A stretch of 64,000 nt of DNA, from contig NZ_LMUT01000003.1 of the NCBI RefSeq assembly GCF_009765785.1, forward strand, positions 129,292-193,291, given 5' to 3'. The DNA comes from Granulicella sp. L46. GTDB lineage: Bacteria > Acidobacteriota > Terriglobia > Terriglobales > Acidobacteriaceae. The number at the start of each line of letters is the position of its first letter. The first letter of the stretch is position 1. Below are positions 6,653 to 13,620 of the stretch, in pieces. A model generated the notes under the pieces. The model was given only the letters and a program-made list of their open reading frames with translations, ran no database searches and was not told the DNA's origin. The position numbers and the translations under genes were made by a program.

Positions 6653-6689
6653 TTGGGAAGCTGACGTTCTGCCACTGAACTACTCCCGC
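6653..6689 (-). pseudogene. 5' part of tRNA-Gly(CCC); junction of the integrated element
   Basis: Minus strand 6689 to 6653 reads as positions 1-38 of tRNA-Gly: acceptor strand GCGGGAG, D arm with GTTCAGTGG, anticodon stem TCAGC and loop TTCCCAA (anticodon CCC). The next bases (AATGG) do not pair with the stem and no T arm follows. The gene is therefore cut exactly at the end of the anticodon loop, as expected for an attachment site or a disruption by the element to the left. Confidence 0.75.
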
Positions 6690-6898
6690 TCAGAAGACTG
6701 ATTATACCGCTGGTGGAGCGTTGAGGGTGGTTGGAGCCTGGGGGGTGGGTGGGATGGGGTGACTGGTATCACATACTTGCGGTGCGGTGAACGTTTCAAT
6801 CGGAGCGGGTCTGGATGCCTCAGAGAAAGACTTGATGGGCCCGGCGGATGGGGCTGGCGAAATTTTCGCTGGGAGATTCGCTGGGAGAAGGAGCGGGT

Positions 6899-7774
6899 AT
6901 GACTCCAATGGCGGCGTTGAGCGGCATTGCATTGAAGAGGATCGTGTTTGGCACGGATTTTTCGGTGGTGGCCGAGCGTGCGGCTACCTATGCGAAGGGG
7001 CTGGCACTGAGCTTTTCGGCAAGCGTGGACCTGGTGCATGTGTTCGATACGGATGTGTACCTGGATGACGCTGAGCCGCGGCTGCGAACGCTGGATGACC
7101 GGCTGGCGGTGCGGTCGGAGAAGCTGGAGGCGTTGGCGAAGACGTTTGCCGCAGAAGGACTGCGGACAAGGACTGAGTTACCGATAGTGCGGCCGAGCTG
7201 GAGCGGGCTGCTGAAAGCGGCGGAGACCGAGAAGGCGGATCTGATTGTTGTGGCGACGCGATCGAAGGCGCAGTTGAAGCGGGTGTTTGTGGGGTCGACG
7301 GTCGAGGAGCTGATTCGGCAGGCGCCGCAGCCGGTGCTGACGGTGGGGCCGCACGTGGCGGCGATGGATGGGCCGCTGGAGTTCAGGCGGATTGTGTATG
7401 CGACGGACTTTACGCCTGAGGCGGAGAAAGCGGCGCAGGCGGCACTGCTGTTTGCCGGGCATGGGGACGCGAATCTCTACGTGTGCCATGTGATTCCTTG
7501 CCGGGAGAATTCGGAGGACGGGCCGGCGGAGGGGGATGTGCGGGAGAACCTGGAGCGGTTGCTGGCTGCGTCGTCGCTGGGGGCGTATGGCTGCGAGCTG
7601 GAGATTGCGTATGGAGCTCCGGCGGAGTCGATATTGGCGCTGGCAGAGAAGGTGAAGGCGGATTTGATCGTGATGGGGCCGAGGAAGCATTCGTTCTGGC
7701 TGACGCATGTGCAGCGCGGGGTGACGCTGGAGGTGCTGGCGCAGGCGACGTGTCCGGTGCTGACGGTTCATTAG
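6899..7774 (+). CDS. Tandem universal stress protein (UspA family)
   Basis: Cytoplasmic stress protein of two fused Usp domains (about residues 8-145 and 155-291). Each begins with the strand-loop RIVxxTDF. The second ends with the nucleotide-binding pattern GPRKHSFW...GVTLEVLAQATCPVLTVH; the first has ATRSKAQLKRVFVGSTVEELIRQAPQPVLTV, so both loops are close to the ATP-binding consensus G-x2-G-x9-G(S/T) but not perfect. ATG at 6899 follows GGAG at good spacing; the longer frame to 6848 adds no conserved residues. First chromosomal gene after the element. Confidence 0.85.
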   Translation: MTPMAALSGIALKRIVFGTDFSVVAERAATYAKGLALSFSASVDLVHVFDTDVYLDDAEPRLRTLDDRLAVRSEKLEALAKTFAAEGLRTRTELPIVRPSWSGLLKAAETEKADLIVVATRSKAQLKRVFVGSTVEELIRQAPQPVLTVGPHVAAMDGPLEFRRIVYATDFTPEAEKAAQAALLFAGHGDANLYVCHVIPCRENSEDGPAEGDVRENLERLLAASSLGAYGCELEIAYGAPAESILALAEKVKADLIVMGPRKHSFWLTHVQRGVTLEVLAQATCPVLTVH

Positions 7775-7802
7775 GGGTGGGCGTGTGGGTAATGCATGCC
7801 TC

Positions 7803-7858
7803 AGGGCTAAAGCCCTTTCTCCTTTGCGAGCGTATGAGACCCGAGGCTAAAGCCTCGG
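7803..7858. repeat. Two GGCTAAAGCC palindromes
   Basis: AGGGCTAAAGCCCT (7803-7816) and CCGAGGCTAAAGCCTCGG (7841-7858) share the core GGCTAAAGCC with changed, compensated flanks, as in dispersed REP-like hairpins. The same core is at 11608 and 11643. They occupy the gap between the stress gene and the M16 protease gene. Confidence 0.7.
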
Positions 7859-7965
7859 GGTACCTATATTGTGGTGTGCCGTTATGATGGGAGGGTTGAG
7901 ACTGCGCGGGTTGGCGCGGTTTCCCTGATGCTCATACGTTGCGCGGCCATAAGGAGATAACTTAA

Positions 7966-10638
7966 GTGACCTCACGAAAGATTCTTGCACTGGTGTTGGG
8001 ACTTGCCGCTTTTGGCACGGTTGGAGTGGTGGCGCAGACGTCGGGCGATACGGGGACGGTGCGGGCTACGCTGCCGAATGGGATGCGGGTGGTGATCATT
8101 CGCAATTCGCTGGCGCCGGTGGTGACGGTGCAGACGAACTTTATCGTGGGTGGGGATGAGACGCCGGAGGGGTTTCCGGGGATGGCGCACGCGGAGGAGC
8201 ATATGGCGTTCCGCGGATGCACGGGGATGACCGCGGATCAGACTGCGGCGATCTATGCGCAGATGGGTGGAGAGAATAACGCCGACACGCAGCAGAATAT
8301 TACGCAGTATTACGCGACGGTGCCTTCGGCGGATCTGGATGTGGCACTGGAGGCGCAGGCGGCGTGCTTGCGGGGTGCGGATAATACGCAGGAGGAGTGG
8401 TCGAAGGAGCGTGGGGCGATTGAGCAGGAGGTTGCGCGCGATCTCTCGAATCCTACGTACAAGTTTATCGACCGGATGAATGGGGATATGTTTGCGGGGA
8501 CCCCCTATGCGCATGACCCGTTGGGTACGAAGGACTCGTTTGATAAGACGACGAGCGAGATGCTGCAGGAGTTTTACAAGAAGTGGTATACGCCGGCGAA
8601 CGCGATCCTGGTGATTGTGGGCGATGTGGATCCCGCGGCGACGATGGCGAAGATCAAGGAGATGTACGGAAAGATTCCGAGCCATGAGCTGCCGAAGCGG
8701 CCGGCGATCCAACTGGGCGCGGTGAAGTCAGAGAGCTTTACGCTGGACAGCAATCTGCCGTACACGCTGGGTTTCATTGCGTACCGGTTGCCGGGAACGG
8801 ACTCTCCGGATTATGCGGCGAGCCAGATTTTGGCGGATGTACTGAGCAGTCAGCGCGGCGATCTGTACGGGATGGTGCCTGCGGGCAAAGCGCTGGGCAC
8901 GGAGTTTGGGATGGCTGAGGAGTATCCGATGGCGAGCGTCGGGTTCGGGCTGGTAGCCGAGCCGGCGGGCGTGGATGCGGCAGCTTCGATCGCGGAGATG
9001 CGCGGGATTCTCGAGAACTATGCAGCGAAGGGCGTGCCGGAAGATCTGGTGGATGCGGCGAAGCGGAGCGAGGTGGCGGCCGCGGAGTTCCAGCGGAACT
9101 CGATTCCGGGGCTGGCGAATGTTTGGTCGAATGCGCTGGCGGCGGAGGGACGGACGTCGCCGGATGAGGATGTTGAGGCGCTGAAGAAGGTGACGGTAGC
9201 GGATGTGAATCGCGTGGCGAAGCAGTATTTGACCCCCGCGAATTCGGTGACGGCGACGCTGAAGCCGGTGCCGACGGGGCAGCCGGTGTCTGCTAAGGGA
9301 TTTGGCGGTGCGGAAGAGGTCACGTCGGCTCCTACGAAGCCGGTGGTGTTGCCGGAGTGGGCGGCGAGTGCTCTGGACACGCTGAAGGTGCCGACGGATT
9401 ATGCGCAGGTTTCGCTGGATACGACGCTGGCGAATGGGATTCGGCTGATTGTTAAGACCGATCCGATCTCGCCGACGGTGACGGTGATGGGCAGCGTGAA
9501 GCATAACTCTGATTTGCAGACGGCGGAGGGGATGGATGGCGTGGCCGGGGTGCTGGACGGGCTGTATTCGTATGGCACGCAGACGATGGATCGGCTGGCG
9601 TTTCAGAAGGCGCTGGATGATATTGCGGCGAATGAGAGCGCGGGCTATGGGTTTTCGGTGGTCGTGCTGAAGGACCATTTTTCACGCGGTGTTGAGTTGC
9701 TGGCCGACAACGAATTGCACCCTGCCCTGCCGGCGCCGGCGTTCGCGGTGGTGAAGCAGCAGACGTCGCAGTTTGTCGAGGGGAACTTGAAGAGCCCGGA
9801 GTACAAGACGTCGCGGGCGCTTGATTTGGGACTGCTGCCCGTGGGCGATCCGTCGCTGCGTGAGACGACGCCGGCGACTCTGGCGAAGGTGACGCTGGAC
9901 GATGTGAAGAAGTATCACGACAGCACGGTGCGGTCGGACCTGACGACGATCGTGGTGATTGGCGATGTGAAGCCAGATGAGGCGAAGGCGGTCATCGAGA
10001 AATGGTTTGGGGATTGGAAGGCGGTGGGGCCGAAGCCGGAGACGACGCTGCCACCGGTTCCGGTGAACAAGGCGTCGGCTGCGAATGTGGCTGATCCGGA
10101 GGCAGTGCAGGATTCGGTGTTTCTTGGATTGCAGCTGAAGCTGGATCGGTTTGATCCGGACTACTATCCGGTGCAGCTGGGCAACCACGTGCTTGGCGGC
10201 GGGTTCTATGCGACGCGGCTGTATCACGACCTGCGGCAGGTGGCGGGGTATGTGTATTACGTGAACGTCGGCGTGTCGGCTTCGAAGACGCGGGCGACGT
10301 ACACGGTGGAGTACGGCTGCAACGCGGAGAACGTGTCGAAGGCGCGAGCGCTGGTGCAGCGGGATCTGAACCAGATGCGGACGCAGAATGTGTCCGACGC
10401 GGAGCTACACCAGGCTAAGGCTTTGTTGCTGCGGCAGATTCCGCTGAGTGAGTCGAGCGAGGAGGCGGTGGCGCATGGGTTCCTGGGACGCGCGGAGATT
10501 GGGCTGCCGCTGGATGAGCCGATTCACGCGGCGAAGACGTACTACGAACTGACTGCAGACCAGGTGCGGGCGGCGTTCTTCAAGCTGATTCGGCCAGAGG
10601 ATTTTGTGCAGGTGGTGCGGGGGCCGGCTCCGCAGTAA
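7966..10638 (+). CDS. Secreted M16 family zinc metalloprotease, two-domain (890 aa)
   Basis: Pitrilysin-like insulinase-family protease. Signal peptide at residues 1-24 (ends VVAQ), then the first M16 domain with the inverted zinc motif HAEEH (H75, E78, H79) and a downstream acidic ligand region. The second half (about 460-890) repeats the fold without the motif, the usual catalytic/non-catalytic pair that forms a clamshell. GTG start with AAGGAG 9 bases upstream. Probably periplasmic peptide degradation. Alone in its transcription unit as far as seen. Confidence 0.88.
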   Translation: MTSRKILALVLGLAAFGTVGVVAQTSGDTGTVRATLPNGMRVVIIRNSLAPVVTVQTNFIVGGDETPEGFPGMAHAEEHMAFRGCTGMTADQTAAIYAQMGGENNADTQQNITQYYATVPSADLDVALEAQAACLRGADNTQEEWSKERGAIEQEVARDLSNPTYKFIDRMNGDMFAGTPYAHDPLGTKDSFDKTTSEMLQEFYKKWYTPANAILVIVGDVDPAATMAKIKEMYGKIPSHELPKRPAIQLGAVKSESFTLDSNLPYTLGFIAYRLPGTDSPDYAASQILADVLSSQRGDLYGMVPAGKALGTEFGMAEEYPMASVGFGLVAEPAGVDAAASIAEMRGILENYAAKGVPEDLVDAAKRSEVAAAEFQRNSIPGLANVWSNALAAEGRTSPDEDVEALKKVTVADVNRVAKQYLTPANSVTATLKPVPTGQPVSAKGFGGAEEVTSAPTKPVVLPEWAASALDTLKVPTDYAQVSLDTTLANGIRLIVKTDPISPTVTVMGSVKHNSDLQTAEGMDGVAGVLDGLYSYGTQTMDRLAFQKALDDIAANESAGYGFSVVVLKDHFSRGVELLADNELHPALPAPAFAVVKQQTSQFVEGNLKSPEYKTSRALDLGLLPVGDPSLRETTPATLAKVTLDDVKKYHDSTVRSDLTTIVVIGDVKPDEAKAVIEKWFGDWKAVGPKPETTLPPVPVNKASAANVADPEAVQDSVFLGLQLKLDRFDPDYYPVQLGNHVLGGGFYATRLYHDLRQVAGYVYYVNVGVSASKTRATYTVEYGCNAENVSKARALVQRDLNQMRTQNVSDAELHQAKALLLRQIPLSESSEEAVAHGFLGRAEIGLPLDEPIHAAKTYYELTADQVRAAFFKLIRPEDFVQVVRGPAPQ

Positions 10639-10663
10639 GAGGTTTGCTTCATGGCTTGCGCTG

Positions 10664-10691
10664 TTGACTACCTAGCCGGACAAGGTACACT
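10664..10691 (+). promoter_or_regulatory. Sigma70-like promoter before the anti-sigma pair
   Basis: TTGACT (10664-10669), 16-bp spacer, TACACT (10686-10691), followed by GGAGG at 10697-10701 and the TTG start at 10712. The leader would be about 15-20 bases. Confidence 0.5.
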
Positions 10692-10711
10692 CCACTGGAG
10701 GACGGACAGCC

Positions 10712-11152
10712 TTGACCGATTCGACGACAAATCGTGGCAGCATGACGCTGGAGTCTGATCTTTCGAGCGTGGACGCTGTGGAGACGAAGGCCGAGCAGCT
10801 GGCGCGTGAGGCTGGATTCGACGAGGACAGTTCCAGCCAGATTGCGATGGTGGCGCGCGAAGCCGTCATCAATGCGATCCTGCACGGTAACAAGAAGGAC
10901 CCCGCCAAGCAGATCCACGTGAGCTACGAGCTGAACGCCGAGGCGCTGCGGATTAAGATTGCTGATGAAGGACACGGGCTGGATCCGGATACGGTACCCG
11001 ATCCGCTGGCGCCGGAGAATATTCTGCGCAGTTCAGGACGAGGGATATTCCTGATGAAGGCCATCATGGATGAGGTACACTTTCACCAGTTGAACCCCGG
11101 CACGGAGATCGAGATGATCAAATACCGAGTGAAGAAGGAGCTTTCAGCATGA
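10712..11152 (+). CDS. Serine-protein kinase / anti-sigma factor, RsbW-SpoIIAB type
   Basis: GHKL-fold ATP-binding regulator of 146 aa. Visible boxes: the N box REAVINAILHG (about residues 50-60), the DEGHGLDP G1 motif (about 87-94) and the G2 loop SSGRGIFLMKAIMDEV (about 109-124). In partner-switching systems such proteins hold a sigma factor or other target and phosphorylate a STAS antagonist. That antagonist is encoded next, overlapping by 4 bases. Start taken as TTG because GGAGG lies 10 bases in front; an ATG at 10742 would shorten the product by 10 residues. No sigma factor or PP2C phosphatase is adjacent. Confidence 0.85.
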   Translation: MTDSTTNRGSMTLESDLSSVDAVETKAEQLAREAGFDEDSSSQIAMVAREAVINAILHGNKKDPAKQIHVSYELNAEALRIKIADEGHGLDPDTVPDPLAPENILRSSGRGIFLMKAIMDEVHFHQLNPGTEIEMIKYRVKKELSA

Positions 11153-11493
11153 GCATGACATTTAAGGTCCGCGAAGTGGGCGGCGTCACCATCGTTGATT
11201 TGAGTGGGAAGATCACCATGGGTGAAGGCAGCCCGACGTTGCGCGAGGAAGTGCACAAGCTGGTGGCCGAGGGCAAGAAGAAGATTGTGCTGAACCTGGC
11301 TGACGTGAACTATATCGACAGCTCGGGGCTGGGTGAGCTGGTAAGTTCGTACACGTCCGTGAAGAACTCTGGCGGCGAGTTGAAGCTGCTGAACCTAACC
11401 AGCAGGGTGCGGGATCTGCTCGTGATCACGAAGCTGGTGACGGTGTTCGACGTTAAGGATGATGAAGCGACGGCGGTTTCTTCGTTCGCGTAG
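11149..11493 (+). CDS. Anti-sigma factor antagonist (STAS domain)
   Basis: SpoIIAA/RsbV-type STAS protein of 114 aa, translationally coupled (ATGA overlap) to the kinase gene upstream. The phosphorylation site region is NYIDSSGLGEL, with Ser58 or Ser59 as acceptor, followed by the usual helix and TSRVRDLLVITKLVTVFDV. It is expected to switch the kinase partner between its client and itself. The 3' end is followed by a strong hairpin. Confidence 0.88.
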   Translation: MSMTFKVREVGGVTIVDLSGKITMGEGSPTLREEVHKLVAEGKKKIVLNLADVNYIDSSGLGELVSSYTSVKNSGGELKLLNLTSRVRDLLVITKLVTVFDVKDDEATAVSSFA

Positions 11494-11513
11494 AGATTCT
11501 GGAGTTTGGAAAA

Positions 11514-11540
11514 CAACGGCGCGTCGATGACGCGCCGTTG
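11514..11540 (+). terminator. Hairpin after the STAS gene
   Basis: AACGGCGCGTC-GAT-GACGCGCCGTT, an 11-bp perfect stem with a 3-base loop 20 bases after the stop. No long T run follows, so it may be a weak terminator or an mRNA-end stabiliser. Confidence 0.55.
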
Positions 11541-11607
11541 CTGCGTTTGCGTGGAATGCGATGTCGGCCTGTAGTATTCCATCGGGCGGACAAGGATCGC
11601 AGTCCCA

Positions 11608-11660
11608 GGGGCTAAAGCCCCGTCGATTGGGTTGGTTTGTTGTCCAGGCTAAAGCCTGGA
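11608..11660. repeat. Two further GGCTAAAGCC palindromes
   Basis: GGGGCTAAAGCCCC (11608-11621) and TCCAGGCTAAAGCCTGGA (11643-11660), the same core as at 7803 and 7841, arranged again as a pair of dissimilar flanks. Confidence 0.7.
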
Positions 11661-11683
11661 CCTATCTAAGAGGCAACGACAAA

Positions 11684-11833
11684 GGCAACGGCAGAAGAAG
11701 AAGCAGATTCCCAGAGGGAATGACAGAAAGAAAAGCAACGACAAAGGCAGAAGAAGATTCCCCAAGGGAATCACAAAAAGAAAAGCAACGGCAAAGGCAG
11801 AAGCAGATTCCCCAAGGGGATCATAGAAAGAAA
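11684..11833. repeat. Three tandem 50-bp repeats
   Basis: Three adjoining units of exactly 50 bp (starts 11684, 11734, 11784), roughly 85-90 percent alike by eye. Each carries a short palindrome of the type GATTCCC-N2-GGGAATC and a purine-rich arm with AAGAAA. They lie upstream of glpK and are read through by the long frame that starts at 11561, but have no coding look. Confidence 0.75.
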
Positions 11834-11884
11834 GGCAAAAACCTCGGGTACAGCAACTGTGGGTTTGCGCTAAAGGAGATGTCG

Positions 11885-13396
11885 ATGAGCAGCGGCGTTG
11901 CGGGTTATATCGCGGCATTGGACCAAGGGACGACGAGTACGCGATGCATCATTTTTGATCGTCGCTGCCGGGTGGTGTCGGTTGCGCAGAGAGATCATGA
12001 ACAGATTTATCCGCGGCCGGGCTGGGTGGAGCATGATCCGCTGGAGATCTGGCGACGCACGCAGGAGGTGATCGAAGAGGCGGCCGGGGCGCGGGGGCTT
12101 CTGGCGAAGGACATTCATGCCCTGGGGATTGCGAATCAGCGGGAGACGACAGTGGTTTGGAATAAGCGCACGGGCGTGCCCGTCTACAACGCGCTGGTGT
12201 GGCAGGATACGCGGGTGGCCGAGGGGGTGGAGGCGTTGAGCCGTAAGGGTGGGAAAGATCGACTGCGTGAGACGACGGGGCTGCCGCTGAGTACGTACTT
12301 TAGTGGGCTGAAGATTGCGTGGATCTTGGATCATGTGGAGGGGGCGAGGGCGGATGCGGAGAGGGGCGAGCTGCTGTTTGGGAATGTCGATAGTTATTTG
12401 CTTTGGAATATGACGGGGGGCGTGGACGGGGGCGTTCATGTGACGGACGTGACGAATGCGAGCCGGACGCAGTTGATGAATCTGCGGACGCTCGAGTGGG
12501 ACATGGAGATTCTCGAGTTGCTGAGGATTCCGCGAGGGATGCTGCCGGAGATTCGGTCGAGCAGCGAACACTATGGAGAGATGAAGAGTGGGGCGCTGGC
12601 GGGGGTTTCGATCTGCGGGGTGCTGGGAGATCAGCAGGCGGCGCTGGTGGGACAGGCGTGCTTCAGGCCGGGGCAGGTGAAGAACACGTACGGGACGGGA
12701 TGTTTTCTGCTGATGAATACGGGGGAGCTGAAGGTGTCGACGCACGGATTGGTGTCGACTGTGGCGTATCAGTTTGGCGGGGAGAGGCCGGTGTATGCGC
12801 TGGAGGGGAGCGTGGCGATTACGGGCGCGCTGGTGCAATGGGTCAGAGATAACCTGGGGCTGATTGAGCGCAGTGAGGATATCCAGGCGCTGGCGCAGAC
12901 GGTGACGGACAATGGCGGGGTGTATTTTGTGCCGGCGTTCTCGGGGCTGTACGCGCCGTACTGGAAGGACGATGCGCGCGGGGTGATTGTGGGGCTGACG
13001 CGCTATGCGAATAAGGGCCACCTGGCGCGGGCGGTGCTGGAGGCTACGGCTTTCCAGACGCTCGAGCTCGTGGAAGCCATGGAGGCCGACGCGGGGATTC
13101 CGCTGGCGCAACTGCGGACGGATGGAGGGATGGTGGTCAATGATCTGCTAATGCAGTTTCAGGCAGACATTCTGGATCGCGAGGTGATCCGGCCGGCGAT
13201 GCGGGAGACCACAGCGCAGGGTGCAGCGTATGCGGCGGGTCTGGCTTCGGGGTTTTTCACGGGGACGGAACAGCTCGCCGAAAGCTGGGAGATGGACCAG
13301 GTGTGGAAGCCGCAAATGGAGGCGGGGAGACGCACGCGGCTGTGCAAGCAGTGGAAGAAGGCTGTGCTCCGCAGCATGGATTGGGAGGAGGAGTGA
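11885..13396 (+). CDS. glpK: Glycerol kinase
   Basis: ATP-dependent phosphorylation of glycerol to sn-glycerol 3-phosphate; FGGY family, 503 aa, normal length. Visible signatures: [15 protein letters not shown] at the start, the substrate segment NALVWQDTR, the family motif region [16 protein letters not shown] with YGTGCFLL, and late [23 protein letters not shown] lies 6 bases before the ATG at 11885, so this start is preferred to 11879 and to the long frame from 11561, which would run through the 50-bp repeats. No glpF or glpD is adjacent. Confidence 0.92.
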   Translation: MSSGVAGYIAALDQGTTSTRCIIFDRRCRVVSVAQRDHEQIYPRPGWVEHDPLEIWRRTQEVIEEAAGARGLLAKDIHALGIANQRETTVVWNKRTGVPVYNALVWQDTRVAEGVEALSRKGGKDRLRETTGLPLSTYFSGLKIAWILDHVEGARADAERGELLFGNVDSYLLWNMTGGVDGGVHVTDVTNASRTQLMNLRTLEWDMEILELLRIPRGMLPEIRSSSEHYGEMKSGALAGVSICGVLGDQQAALVGQACFRPGQVKNTYGTGCFLLMNTGELKVSTHGLVSTVAYQFGGERPVYALEGSVAITGALVQWVRDNLGLIERSEDIQALAQTVTDNGGVYFVPAFSGLYAPYWKDDARGVIVGLTRYANKGHLARAVLEATAFQTLELVEAMEADAGIPLAQLRTDGGMVVNDLLMQFQADILDREVIRPAMRETTAQGAAYAAGLASGFFTGTEQLAESWEMDQVWKPQMEAGRRTRLCKQWKKAVLRSMDWEEE

Positions 13397-13620
13397 GTCG
13401 CCGGGATGGATCCGCGGAGGCGCTGTGAGGGTGCGACTTCGCGGTGCTGCGAGGCTCGAGAGTGGAGGTCCGGTAGGAGGGTTGGGATGGCTGCTGTGGA
13501 GCAGGATATGAGGGTTGATCATGGTAGACTCGGAGCAGAATGAGTGACCCTAAGTATGGCGTGGGCAGCGGAGTTTGGAGCCCTGGCCCTGCCCGTTGTC
13601 GAACCGAAATTTCCCTCCGA

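Noticed and set aside
6690-6898. Possible extra gene before the stress protein
   Set aside because: G-rich, no ribosome site; minus-strand frames are Pro/Ser/His-rich shadows.
11684-11833. CRISPR array
   Set aside because: The 50-bp units are contiguous with no unique spacers and there are no cas genes.
11561-11884. N-terminal extension of glycerol kinase
   Set aside because: It would translate the 50-bp tandem repeats; AAGGAG supports the start at 11885.
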